Part shown: one piece after another, positions 6,744 through 13,496 of the stretch | Layout of the letters: every line of letters begins with the position of its first letter | How positions within the stretch are numbered: the stretch's first letter is position 1 | Assembly (NCBI GenBank): GCA_034433615.1 | Contig: DAOUAJ010000194.1 | Span: 1-13,496, forward strand | Length of the DNA stretch: 13,496 nucleotides | Reading direction: 5' to 3' | DNA from: DAOUAJ01 sp034433615 | Lineage (GTDB): Bacteria > Chloroflexota > Anaerolineae > DUEN01 | Position numbers and translations under genes: made by a program | Notes under the pieces: model-generated | Database searches by the model: none | What the model was told of the DNA's origin: nothing | Seen by the model: only the letters and a program-made list of their open reading frames with translations

Positions 6744-7475
6744 ATGAAGCCCATTTCGATCATGTGGTCAGAGGGTGTGAGAGAGGATGAGGCCGCTCAA
6801 ATGGTGTTCACTGTATACCAGATCGTGCTTTCACTCTTTCGGGTGGGCAGGCAAGGGCATCTTTTGCCGATCGCGCCGGAGATTCGTCCTTTCGGCACCT
6901 GGGTGATTCCGGCCGTGCCGCGCGGTGCTGCCTATTGGAGCACTCAATGGTACGTGGAGCGGTCGCTGGATCCCCAACTCAACCGAGTGCGCGGCGCAGA
7001 CTTCCTGAGGCTAGTGCAACTGGAGCCATGGCAGACTCACGATCCACACTTCGACCTGGCATTGCTGGATTATGAGCTGGTGGCAGAAGAGAGCAGGACG
7101 GCGGAGACCCAAGTATTGGGACTGACATTGCCAGGCACGGCCACCGTCATCTCGGTCGCGCCTTTGCGCAACATTGTTGATCATGCTGAGCGACTGCTGG
7201 CATTGCGACGGCTGGTAGCACATCACCTGGGGCACCTGGTTCGAGTGCCCCGTCCGGACCGAACGGATGATGTGGACACCGCCGACCTGGAGCCCTTGCC
7301 TGACGGCCAGGGCAGGCCGCACTGTACAGCAGTATGCGCTATGCGCCATGCCGACCACGTGTTTGAGCTACTTCGTTACGCGCATGAGGAAGAGGAAGCG
7401 GGCGTCATCTACTGCCCGGCCTGTGAACGAGACCTGCGGCTGCAACTGGTCAGTGCCCAATTCAGCTTGAACTGA
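6744..7475 (+). CDS. Diverged archaemetzincin-like protein (peptidase M54 related) with altered active site
   Basis: A 243-residue protein whose C-terminal half follows the archaemetzincin layout. Known members carry HExxHxxGxxHC, then C-x-M, then CxxC. Here the segment LVAHHLGHLV gives H160-H161-L-G-H164; a roughly 28-residue acidic stretch follows, then H193-C194, C198-A-M200, and C224-P-A-C227. The three His zinc ligands and four structural Cys of the family can all be placed, but the catalytic Glu is His161 and the Gly after the second ligand is Arg167. The upstream part (FDLALLDYELV... TQVLGLTLPGTATVISVAPLRN) resembles the strand region before the family helix. The start at 6744 has GAGGG 7 nt upstream; an upstream ATG at 6657 lies on the putative -10 and is unlikely. 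It converges on the minus-strand kinase with a 14-nt overlap. Either it is a non-catalytic zinc protein or it uses another residue. The assignment rests on motif order rather than overall similarity, so moderate confidence. Confidence 0.68.
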   Translation: MKPISIMWSEGVREDEAAQMVFTVYQIVLSLFRVGRQGHLLPIAPEIRPFGTWVIPAVPRGAAYWSTQWYVERSLDPQLNRVRGADFLRLVQLEPWQTHDPHFDLALLDYELVAEESRTAETQVLGLTLPGTATVISVAPLRNIVDHAERLLALRRLVAHHLGHLVRVPRPDRTDDVDTADLEPLPDGQGRPHCTAVCAMRHADHVFELLRYAHEEEEAGVIYCPACERDLRLQLVSAQFSLN

Positions 7476-9315
7476 TCTCCTCTTGAGGGTGCGCCTGAGC
7501 CAGCAAGCGCTCCAGTGGAATCTCCAACCGCACCAGGGAGCCGTTCGGCCTGTCAGGCCGCGGTGATATGAGGGCTAAACTGGCCCCTAATGACCTCGCT
7601 CGTTCGCGCATGCCGATTAAGCCGAGGCTGCCACGTTCCTCGTAGCCACGTTCAATTTCACTCACGTCAAATCCCCGACCGTCATCCTCAATCTCTACCA
7701 CCAGTTTTTGAGTCTGTTCGTTCACCCGGATGCGCAGCCAGCAGTTCGTAGCCTGAGCGTGCTTGCTTACATTATTAATGGCCTCTTGAATGACGACAAA
7801 CACCGCTTCGGCCGCGCCCGGGATCAATTCGGGTGGACTCTCCGGCAGATCCAGGTAAAGCTTAAACTGGATCATATCTTGTAGTTGAGTGGCGTAGAAC
7901 TGCAATGCCGCGAACAGCCCACGCGTCCGCAAGATGACCGGGCGCAACTCAAACAGCTTTTGGCGCAGCGCACGATAGGCCTCACGTGCGAGCCTGGTCA
8001 GGCGGGCCAGTTCTTCCTCTAGACGCTCTGGTTGACTCCTGGCCAGGCGTTGGGCCATGTCCAGGCCCATGACCATCACCCCCAGGGTAGCTGTGGGGCC
8101 ATCGTGTAGCGCCTGAGCCAGGATGTGGCGCTCTTGTTCCTGGACGCGAATAATGCGCTCCTGTTCCTGACGTAAATCTTCATAGAGACGAGCATTCTCG
8201 ATGGCGATGGCTGCCTGAGCCCCCAACGTGCCCAACCATTCCATGTCTTGCTGATTGAACCCGGATGGCTGGCGCTTATTCAAGACCTCCAGCACACCGA
8301 TGATCCGCCCCTTGACCTGGAGAGGCACACAGAGGACTGATCGGGTGGTAAAGCCGGTCATAGCGTCTACCTGGGAGTTAAAGCGCGGGTCACTAGCCAC
8401 ATCGTTGCAAAGGATGGCTTCCTGATGCGTGGCAACCCACCCGGCGATACCTTGCGTGAGCGGGATGCGCTGCTGGCGCAACATGCCGCCGGCTGTCCCA
8501 ACCGGGATCTCAAAGATGAGTTCCTGGGTTTTCTCGTCCACCAGCATCAGGGTGGAGGCCTCGGCGTCCAACACCTGAGCAGCCAGCACTGTGGTCTCCT
8601 GCAGCACCTCCGATAGATTCAGGTTGGAAGTCAGTTTTTGACCAATGTCAGAGAACAGGGTCAGACGGGTGAGGTGTTGTTGCATCGTGCGCAGCCGGTT
8701 GCTCAACGACGCGATTTGGGCCACAGCTTCCACCAGCGCGATCTGGGGTCGCCGGGCCACTTGTGGTCGAAGATGCTCGGCAGAGCGTTGCCAGACCGCC
8801 GCCTGCTCCCGAATTAAACCACTGGGCCAGCTAGCCGTATCACCAAGCGAAAAGGTTTCAGGGTAGATGAAAGTCAGACCGCCGACCAGCGTGTTATCCT
8901 CCCACAGAGGGATGGCTTGCAATGTGACGCCGTCTATAGGCGATTCAATGGCAGGGAGAGGAGGTGGCGTAGACACCGGTGAGGAAGCTGGCGGCACCCA
9001 GGTCTGCAGGTTGATGATCTGCTGCTCCCAGGCGTTGATGGCAGCCCGCACAGGTTCGGAAATATCACCCCATTGACAACTGATGGCGGGCATGGAGCCA
9101 TAGATCACGGAGGCGCCACTGGCGTTATAGATCCGACATAACCAGGGCAAAGCCTCCTTCCATAACGGAGCAATACCATCAAATTGCCCGATGCGATGAA
9201 GCCGGGCGAGAAAGGTGCTATAGGAACGAGCATCGCTCTGTCGAGGCCCCTCTGGGGTACCTGGGGCATCTTCGACTTCCGGCATCGGCCCGACCAGGTC
9301 ATGGATATTTTGCAT
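7462..9315 (-). CDS. Soluble GAF-domain sensor histidine kinase, NarL/DegS type (HisKA_3)
   Basis: A 617-residue kinase of the NarX/DegS class. Layout: an N-terminal divergent GAF-like region (about 35-190) with a Pro-rich insertion, a helical linker, a clear GAF domain (about 220-376, ending AIAIENARLYEDL), a coiled coil, then HisKA_3 with ERHILAQALHDGPTATLG (phospho-acceptor His404) and a HATPase_c domain with EAINNVSKHA (N514, N515), EIEDDGRGFDV (D544-G548) and GSLGLIGMRERARSLG. No membrane helix is seen, so it senses a cytoplasmic signal, perhaps a small molecule or redox state through GAF. The ATG at 9315 was chosen: AAGGA lies 8 nt upstream (complement of 9324-9328). A TTG at 9345 in the same frame would add ten residues and lacks a ribosome site. 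Such kinases usually pair with a NarL-type DNA-binding regulator; none is in the window. Its 3' end overlaps the convergent archaemetzincin-like gene by 14 nt. Confidence 0.95.
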   Translation of the reverse strand: MQNIHDLVGPMPEVEDAPGTPEGPRQSDARSYSTFLARLHRIGQFDGIAPLWKEALPWLCRIYNASGASVIYGSMPAISCQWGDISEPVRAAINAWEQQIINLQTWVPPASSPVSTPPPLPAIESPIDGVTLQAIPLWEDNTLVGGLTFIYPETFSLGDTASWPSGLIREQAAVWQRSAEHLRPQVARRPQIALVEAVAQIASLSNRLRTMQQHLTRLTLFSDIGQKLTSNLNLSEVLQETTVLAAQVLDAEASTLMLVDEKTQELIFEIPVGTAGGMLRQQRIPLTQGIAGWVATHQEAILCNDVASDPRFNSQVDAMTGFTTRSVLCVPLQVKGRIIGVLEVLNKRQPSGFNQQDMEWLGTLGAQAAIAIENARLYEDLRQEQERIIRVQEQERHILAQALHDGPTATLGVMVMGLDMAQRLARSQPERLEEELARLTRLAREAYRALRQKLFELRPVILRTRGLFAALQFYATQLQDMIQFKLYLDLPESPPELIPGAAEAVFVVIQEAINNVSKHAQATNCWLRIRVNEQTQKLVVEIEDDGRGFDVSEIERGYEERGSLGLIGMRERARSLGASLALISPRPDRPNGSLVRLEIPLERLLAQAHPQEEISSS

Positions 9316-9361
9316 CAGATTATTCCTTATCTCGCCAAATGACAAATAATCTGCAATTCAC

Positions 9362-9388
9362 ATTATACTCATTCTCCCAGGATGTCAA
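9362..9388 (-). promoter_or_regulatory. Promoter of the GAF histidine kinase gene
   Basis: On the minus strand a perfect TTGACA (complement of 9383-9388) and a perfect TATAAT (complement of 9362-9367) are 15 nt apart. Both hexamers match consensus, but the spacer is 2 nt shorter than ideal, so use as a standard promoter may be weak or activator-assisted. Transcription would begin near 9355, about 40 nt before the ATG at 9315. Confidence 0.55.
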
Positions 9389-9403
9389 CTCGTACGTTTA
9401 CAT

Positions 9404-9447
9404 TGGACAGCACCGTTGACTTGAGCTATACTCGATTATCGTATAAT
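9404..9447 (+). promoter_or_regulatory. Candidate overlapping promoters of the DUF362-PHP-PrsW operon
   Basis: Two possible plus-strand promoters overlap. One is TGGACA (9404-9409), a 17-nt spacer and TATACT (9427-9432). The other uses the perfect -10 TATAAT at 9442-9447, with TTGACT (9416-9421, spacer 20) or TTGAGC (9421-9426, spacer 15), neither ideally spaced. An imperfect dyad at 9427-9445 (TATAC, two extra bases, GAT, T, ATC, GTATA) covers both -10 regions and could be an operator. The minus-strand promoter lies only about 20 bp away, so the kinase and the operon share a control region. Confidence 0.5.
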
Positions 9448-9472
9448 ACTTTTCTCATGGAGGCAATACCGT

Positions 9473-9547
9473 ATGCCTGCGCACTTACCCCACGCCCTGA
9501 GGGCGGTAAAAAAGTTTAAAATGATGCTGGTGATGATACGATCGTGA
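9473..9547 (+). CDS. Possible 24-codon leader ORF upstream of the DUF362 gene
   Basis: ATG at 9473 is preceded by GGAGG (9459-9463) with 9-nt spacing, and the frame runs to TGA at 9545-9547. The product would start MPAHLPHALRAVKKF and end with a Met-rich MMLVMIRS, so it is basic and somewhat hydrophobic at its end. It lies between the candidate promoter and the start of the DUF362 gene 38 nt further on. A hairpin-forming sequence (CGCCC-TGA-GGGCG, 9493-9505) falls within it. It could be a regulatory leader peptide or chance; nothing but the ribosome site and position supports translation. Confidence 0.22.
   Translation: MPAHLPHALRAVKKFKMMLVMIRS
9485..9509 (+). promoter_or_regulatory. Short hairpin in the leader of the DUF362 operon
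   Basis: CGCCC (9493-9497), loop TGA, and GGGCG (9501-9505) form a five-pair G+C stem that can be extended past a four-base bulge by TTAC (9485-9488) with GTAA (9506-9509). An A-run rather than a T-run follows, so it is not an intrinsic terminator on the plus strand. A leader structure or protein site is possible. Confidence 0.3.
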
Positions 9548-9585
9548 AGAATGACATGTAATCCGTGAACCTGGAGGTTAGACTC

Positions 9586-10794
9586 ATGATCCCTAAGAAC
9601 TTCCCCGGCCGTGGACGAGTAGCCATCCTCCGTACCCGCCCGGAGAGTGTGTTAGATGACTACGCGCGGCTCATGGAACTGGCCGGCTATCAAGCGGCGC
9701 TGCCTAAGGACAAAGACACGATCCTCAAGATCAACATCTCCTGGCAGACGTGGTACCCCGCCTGTTCGACGGCACCCTGGCAACTGGAGGGCACCATCCG
9801 CGCCCTCCAGGCCGCTGGCTATCAAAATCTGATCGGCGCTCACAACAAGACCGTGGTCGTGGACGCCTACGTTGGTGAGCGAAACAACAAACACAAAGCC
9901 ATCGTGGACGCTTACGGTGTGCGCAATGTGCACCTGTATGAGCCGGAAGTGAAGTGGGTTCGCTATGAACCTAAAGCGCCCATGCTGGCCCTGGACCGCA
10001 TCTACCCAGAAGGCATCCTGATCCCAGAGATGTTCATCGGTCGCAACATCGTTCAATTACCGACGATAAAGACCCACGTATTCACTACTACCAGCGGCGC
10101 AATGAAGAACGCCTTCGGAGGGCTCCTGACCGAGAAGCGCCACTGGACCCACGGCCAAATCCACGAAACCCTGGTGGACCTGCTCGCCATTCAGCAGGAG
10201 ATCCACACCGGGCTGTTCGCCGTGATGGACGGCACCTTCGCCGGCGACGGGCCGGGGCCGCGGGCCATGCGCTGGCACGAGAAGGACGTGATCCTGGCTT
10301 CGGCCGATCAGGTGGCGATTGATGCCATCTCCGCCAAGCTCCAGGGCTTCAACCCCATGGACATCCCCTTTATCCGCATCGCCCATGAGATGGGGTTGGG
10401 GGTGGGCGACCCTCGCGAGATCGAGGTGGTGGGTCAGCCGGAAATTGCCGAGGAGAGCTGGGGCTTTGTGCAGGAGGATACCTTCGCCAGCCGTGGACAG
10501 AAGCTGATCTATCATGGCGCGCTGAAGCCTTTTGAGAACATCTTGCTGCGTAGCCCGCTGGTGCCGTGGAGCTATTTCGCGTCAAACTTCTATCACAACG
10601 TCTATTGGTATCCATTTGTGGGCCGGCCGCGCGTGCGGGCGGCGCTGAACACCAAATGGGGGCGCCTCTTCCAGAGCTACGGGGATGGCACGGTGGTGAT
10701 GCCCGGCGTGGAACCTCGCACGACGGCTATCGCGGCCGCCGGAATGGCGGCCGGGTTGGTCCTCGCTGGCCTCTTCCTGCGTCGAAGGAAGTGA
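9586..10794 (+). CDS. DUF362 domain-containing protein with C-terminal membrane anchor
   Basis: A 402-residue protein matching DUF362 (PF04015 type). Recognisable segments are RVAILRTRPESVLDDYARLMELAGY, DKDTILKINIS, the QLPTIKTHVFTTTSGAMKNAFGG region with its conserved Lys-Thr-His and Lys-Asn, then AVMDGTFAGDGPGPR, ILASADQVAIDAISAKLQGF and HEMGLGVGDP. Those last segments are the family's usual core. DUF362 proteins are often fused to ferredoxin domains; no CxxCxxC cluster is seen here, so it is the cluster-free type. Biochemical function is not established for the family as a whole. The C-terminus has one hydrophobic helix (about 380-398) followed by RRRK, a tail anchor with the bulk outside or inside unclear. 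The start at 9586 has GGAGGT 7 nt upstream; an in-frame GTG at 9565 has no ribosome site. It is the first gene of a three-gene run, 3 nt before the PHP gene. Confidence 0.88.
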   Translation: MIPKNFPGRGRVAILRTRPESVLDDYARLMELAGYQAALPKDKDTILKINISWQTWYPACSTAPWQLEGTIRALQAAGYQNLIGAHNKTVVVDAYVGERNNKHKAIVDAYGVRNVHLYEPEVKWVRYEPKAPMLALDRIYPEGILIPEMFIGRNIVQLPTIKTHVFTTTSGAMKNAFGGLLTEKRHWTHGQIHETLVDLLAIQQEIHTGLFAVMDGTFAGDGPGPRAMRWHEKDVILASADQVAIDAISAKLQGFNPMDIPFIRIAHEMGLGVGDPREIEVVGQPEIAEESWGFVQEDTFASRGQKLIYHGALKPFENILLRSPLVPWSYFASNFYHNVYWYPFVGRPRVRAALNTKWGRLFQSYGDGTVVMPGVEPRTTAIAAAGMAAGLVLAGLFLRRRK

Positions 10795-10797
10795 CGG

Positions 10798-11481
10798 ATG
10801 TCGCATCGTTGGTGGGTTGACCTTCATTGCCACACCTGGTTCTCTCGCGATGGGCTCTCCTCACCTGAGGCCGTCATCGCTGCCGCGCGGCGATGCCGGC
10901 TGGATCGTCTGGCCATCACCGACCACAACACCATCGCCGGCGTACGCGCGGCGCAACGGCTGGCCCCTGATCTGATCATCGTTGGCGAGGAGATCAAGAC
11001 CGATCGCGGCGAACTCCTGGCCTACTTTGTGCAAGAGGAACTGCCTCCCGACCTTCCTATCGAGGAAGCCTTACGCCGGCTGCGCGAGCAGGGGGCGGTG
11101 ATCAGCGTCTCCCACCCGCTGGATCGCTACCGATGTAACTCGACCATGAACCGGGAGACGCTTCTGGAAATCATCCGCTGCGTTGATGCCATCGAGGTCT
11201 TCAACAGCCGTTGCCTGTGGGCCGCTGATAACCAGCGGGCTGCTGAGCTGGCCCAACGGTTTGGATTGCCCGGCACGGCCGGCAGTGATGCCCACGCGGC
11301 CATCGAGGTAGGCCGTGCCGGCCTGGAACTCCCCCCTTTCTACGACGCTGAGGGATTCCGCCGCAGTCTGTTAGAGGCGCGCGTCAGTGGCCGACTGAGC
11401 GGACCGGGCGTGCACGCGTTCAGCATGTACGCTCGCTGGCGCAACGATCTGCGTGAACGGCATGTCCTGCCATGGTTGTGA
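10798..11481 (+). CDS. PHP-domain metal-dependent phosphoesterase
   Basis: A 227-residue PHP-domain protein. The domain is a metal-dependent phosphoesterase fold shared by histidinol phosphatase, polymerase X and nucleoside 3',5'-bisphosphate phosphatases. The metal-binding residues are present in order: DLHCHTWFSRDG (H10, H12, D18), ITDHN (D42, H43), VGEEIKT (E64, E65), SVSHPLDR (H106), EVFNSRC (C139) and GSDAH (D164, H166). It is a compact, single-domain form with no polymerase or helix-hairpin-helix extension, so a small phosphate ester or nucleotide is the likely substrate, though unknown. AAGGAAG lies upstream of the ATG, which sits 3 nt after the DUF362 stop. The end overlaps the start of the PrsW-like gene by 10 nt, indicating translational coupling. 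Family call is secure; specificity is not. Confidence 0.92.
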   Translation: MSHRWWVDLHCHTWFSRDGLSSPEAVIAAARRCRLDRLAITDHNTIAGVRAAQRLAPDLIIVGEEIKTDRGELLAYFVQEELPPDLPIEEALRRLREQGAVISVSHPLDRYRCNSTMNRETLLEIIRCVDAIEVFNSRCLWAADNQRAAELAQRFGLPGTAGSDAHAAIEVGRAGLELPPFYDAEGFRRSLLEARVSGRLSGPGVHAFSMYARWRNDLRERHVLPWL

Positions 11482-12446
11482 TCATCGGATTGAGCCTGTC
11501 CCTGGCGGCGGCCGTGGTGCCCACTCTGCTTTACACCGGGCTGGTCTGGTGGTGTGACCGCTATGAACGAGAACCGTGGCCGTTGCTGGCCGCCGCATTT
11601 CTCTGGGGCGCTATCCCGGCGATCATCTTCTCACTGGTCATCGAACTGGTCCTGGATCTTCCCCTTAGCGTCGTGCGCCCGGGCAGCGTGCACGACCTGT
11701 TAGCGACTGGCGGTATCGCTCCCGTGGTGGAGGAAGCAGTCAAGGCCGTCGCTGTGTTGGGCCTGTTTCTTCTGGCTCGCCAGGAATTCGATGACATACT
11801 GGACGGTATCGTCTACGGCGCGCTGGTTGGATTCGGCTTCGCCATGACAGAAAATGCCTTCTACTTCATGGCTGTTCTGCTGGAAGAGGGTTGGGGAGTA
11901 TGGACACTGGTTGTGCTCCTGCGCGCTGTGATCTTCGGTTTTAATCACGCCTTTTTCACCAGCCTGACGGGCATTGGGTTGGGTGTGGCCCGCATGACAC
12001 GGCATCGCTGGCTCCGTTGGAGTGCACCTCCGCTGGCTTTAGGGGCAGCCATCCTCTTCCACGCAGTACATAATGTGGGCACGACGCTGGCCGACGTCAC
12101 CTGTCTAGGCCTGGGCATCAGCCTGCTAGCTGACTGGGGAGGCGTCTGGGTGGTCGCAGCCGTGATCATGCTGTCATGGTGGCAGGAGAGGCGATGGATA
12201 CGGGAGTATTTGGCCGACGAAAACATCCCGCGCGATCATTGGCAGGCGGCTGTCTCGGCCCGGCTGTGGGAGCATGTGCCTGTGGTGGCGTCCATCGCCC
12301 ACCGATCCGCCGGGTGTGAGTACTATCAATTGCTGGCAGAGCTGGCCTTCCGCAAACACCGCCTGGCCCGCCTGGGTGACGAGCCCGGACTGCGCCATGA
12401 GATTGCCCAGTTGCGAACGCGCCTACAAGAACTCAGCACGACGTGA
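11472..12446 (+). CDS. PrsW family intramembrane metalloprotease
   Basis: A 324-residue polytopic membrane protein of the PrsW/CPBP-like superfamily of intramembrane proteases. Motifs: CDRYEREPW in the first cytoplasmic loop (28-36), PVVEEAVKA with the paired Glu (E87, E88), the FGFAMTEN motif (E127, N128), a membrane His in FGFNHAFFT (H159) and LFHAVHN (H197, H200). Together these form the expected metal site. At least seven hydrophobic segments are seen, at about 3-25, 38-60, 92-103, 112-136, 144-170, 186-203 and 215-235. About 80 soluble residues follow, ending in a helical LRHEIAQLRTRLQEL. PrsW of Bacillus cuts the anti-sigma factor RsiW; the substrate here is unknown and no anti-sigma gene is visible. 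The ATG overlaps the PHP stop by 10 nt. The stop codon lies within the first unit of a heptamer array, which could form the transcript end. Confidence 0.92.
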   Translation: MVVIIGLSLSLAAAVVPTLLYTGLVWWCDRYEREPWPLLAAAFLWGAIPAIIFSLVIELVLDLPLSVVRPGSVHDLLATGGIAPVVEEAVKAVAVLGLFLLARQEFDDILDGIVYGALVGFGFAMTENAFYFMAVLLEEGWGVWTLVVLLRAVIFGFNHAFFTSLTGIGLGVARMTRHRWLRWSAPPLALGAAILFHAVHNVGTTLADVTCLGLGISLLADWGGVWVVAAVIMLSWWQERRWIREYLADENIPRDHWQAAVSARLWEHVPVVASIAHRSAGCEYYQLLAELAFRKHRLARLGDEPGLRHEIAQLRTRLQELSTT

Positions 12447-12529
12447 AACCGTAAAACGTGAACCGTAATGTGCCCCCTCTTTACGTTTTACGCATTACGT
12501 TTTACGCATTACGTCTTACGCAATTACGC
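12443..12529. repeat. 7-bp-period self-complementary repeat array
   Basis: The left arm is four heptamers in register (GTGAAAC, CGTAAAA, CGTGAAC, CGTAATG; 12443-12470). A 9-nt spacer rich in C follows, then the right arm is six heptamers (TTTACGT, TTTACGC, ATTACGT, TTTACGC, ATTACGT, CTTACGC; 12480-12521) plus a partial unit to 12529. The left arm is the reverse complement type of the right arm: CGTAAAACGT (12450-12459) pairs perfectly with ACGTTTTACG at 12483-12492 or 12497-12506. The array starts on the PrsW stop codon and ends just before the ribosome site of the next gene. A stem-loop terminator or mRNA-processing signal is possible; no clean T-run follows. Confidence 0.85.
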
Positions 12530-12543
12530 TATAGGAGGACACC

Positions 12544-13496
12544 ATGACAAAGCCCAAGGTCTACGTCACACGTTTGATCCCAGAAGAAGGTCTAAAGATC
12601 GTATTGGAGGCCTGCGACGCGGAAGTATGGGAGGGCGAACTGCCACCGCCGCGTGAGGTGTTGTTGAAGAAAGTCAGGGGCAAAGACGGGCTGCTTTCAT
12701 TGTTGACGGATAAGGTGGACGCAACACTGATGGATACTGCCGGGACGCTGCGGGTCATCAGCAACTATGCGGTCGGCTTCGACAACATTGACGTGAAAGC
12801 GGCCACCGCCCGCGGCATCCCCGTGGGCAACACGCCGGGCGTCTTGACTGAAACGACCGCCGACCTCGCGTTCGCCTTGCTGATGGTAGTAGCCCGCCGC
12901 GTGGTCGAGGGGGTGGACTACGTGCGGGCAGGAAAGTGGAAGACGTGGGGGCCGCGCCTGTTGCTGGGGCAGGACGTGCACGGCGCAACGCTGGGACTGA
13001 TTGGATTTGGGCGGATCGGCCAGGCCATGGCCCGTCGCGCTAAGGGCTTCGACATGAAGGTCCTTTATTACGATGTGCATCGGCGGGAAGACCTGGAGCA
13101 AACCATGGGCGTAGTTTACGCTGACATGGACACATTGCTACGGGAATCAGATTTCGTCAGTGTTCACACCGACCTTAACCCGAGCACACATCACCTCATC
13201 AATGCCACGGCACTGGCTAAAATGAAGCGGACAGCCATCCTGATTAACTCGGCGCGGGGTCCAATCGTTGATCCGGCAGCTCTGGCCGAGGCATTGGAGA
13301 AGGGGATCATCGCCGGCGCCGGGCTGGACGTCACTGAGCCAGAACCGATCAACATGGATAGCCCTCTGCTCAAGCTGCCCAACTGCGTGATCGTGCCGCA
13401 TATCGCTTCCGCCAGCGTGGCGACGCGTGGCTTGATGGCGCGCATGGCCGCCGAGAACCTGTTGGCGGGGTTACGAGGCGAACGGCTGCCTAATTG
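12544..13496 (+). CDS. D-2-hydroxyacid dehydrogenase (glyoxylate/hydroxypyruvate reductase type), 3' end outside window
   Basis: An NAD(P)-dependent oxidoreductase that interconverts 2-keto and D-2-hydroxy acids, most like glyoxylate/hydroxypyruvate reductase. 317 codons are visible and the frame runs off the right edge; the family is usually 315-335 residues, so little is missing. Motifs: ISNYAVGFDNIDVKAATARGI in the substrate domain, the dinucleotide-binding GFGRIG (154-159) with an acidic residue at the end of the next strand (YYDVHRRED), the catalytic Arg in SARGPIVD (R238), the Glu in GLDVTEPEP (E265) and the His in PHIAS (H286). The Asp after the second strand favours NAD, though nearby Arg residues leave NADP open. 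A strong TAGGAGGA at 12532-12539 is 4 nt before the ATG. It begins 97 nt after the PrsW stop, across the heptamer array, so shared transcription is uncertain. Confidence 0.93.
   Translation, partial: MTKPKVYVTRLIPEEGLKIVLEACDAEVWEGELPPPREVLLKKVRGKDGLLSLLTDKVDATLMDTAGTLRVISNYAVGFDNIDVKAATARGIPVGNTPGVLTETTADLAFALLMVVARRVVEGVDYVRAGKWKTWGPRLLLGQDVHGATLGLIGFGRIGQAMARRAKGFDMKVLYYDVHRREDLEQTMGVVYADMDTLLRESDFVSVHTDLNPSTHHLINATALAKMKRTAILINSARGPIVDPAALAEALEKGIIAGAGLDVTEPEPINMDSPLLKLPNCVIVPHIASASVATRGLMARMAAENLLAGLRGERLPN

Noticed and set aside
9316..9345. N-terminal extension of the GAF kinase from a TTG at 9345
   Set aside because: The ATG at 9315 has an AAGGA site at good spacing; the TTG has none and would add ten residues without family support.
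9485..9520. Intrinsic terminator or attenuator at the leader hairpin
   Set aside because: The stem is followed by A-rich rather than T-rich sequence on the plus strand, so it does not have terminator form.
9565..9585. GTG start for the DUF362 gene at 9565
   Set aside because: No ribosome site precedes it, whereas GGAGGT lies 7 nt before the ATG at 9586 and falls inside the longer reading.
10057..10515. Minus-strand open frame of 152 codons opposite the DUF362 gene
   Set aside because: Antisense to the conserved DUF362 core with no motif of its own.

Overview
The window is a G+C-rich bacterial segment, densely packed with genes. The combination of genes suggests Chloroflexota, probably an Anaerolineae-like lineage. 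The pointers are a stand-alone DUF123 GIY-YIG protein, tandem LytR-CpsA-Psr (LCP) proteins with Pro/Thr-rich linkers, a DUF362 protein with a C-terminal membrane anchor, a PrsW-type protease, PAS/GAF-rich histidine kinases and short-period repeat arrays between genes. This assignment is an inference from gene content; no rRNA or other marker gene is present. I saw no tRNA, rRNA, CRISPR array or insertion sequence.

Layout. (1) 1-2204: 3' part of a large PAS-PAS-PAS-GAF-HisKA-HATPase histidine kinase. (2) 2195-2817: a small module in which a minus-strand four-helix-bundle (23S rRNA intervening-sequence-protein family) gene lies between two arrays of 8-bp repeats; the right array runs into the 5' end of a DUF123/GIY-YIG gene (2704-3207). 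(3) 3308-6594: a well-formed promoter followed by an alkaline-phosphatase-superfamily metalloenzyme and two tandem LCP ligase-like genes, probably one transcription unit for cell-envelope work. (4) 6637-7475: a diverged archaemetzincin-like protein (HHLGH in place of HExxH), convergent with and overlapping (5) a soluble GAF/HisKA_3 (NarL-type) histidine kinase on the minus strand (7462-9315). (6) 9316-9585: a divergent regulatory region with promoter-like sequences on both strands, an overlapping dyad and a possible 24-codon leader ORF. (7) 9586-12446: a tight operon of DUF362 protein, PHP phosphoesterase and PrsW-like intramembrane protease. (8) 12443-12529: a 7-bp-period self-complementary repeat array, followed by (9) a D-2-hydroxyacid (glyoxylate/hydroxypyruvate) dehydrogenase cut by the right edge.

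Two signal-input kinases without adjacent response regulators point to regulatory links outside the window. The metalloenzyme-LCP-LCP run and the DUF362-PHP-PrsW run are the two clear co-transcribed units. The least ordinary features are the short-period self-complementary arrays (8 bp and 7 bp) that overlap gene ends, one of which appears to be translated as the N-terminus of the GIY-YIG protein, and the archaemetzincin-like protein whose catalytic Glu position is His.
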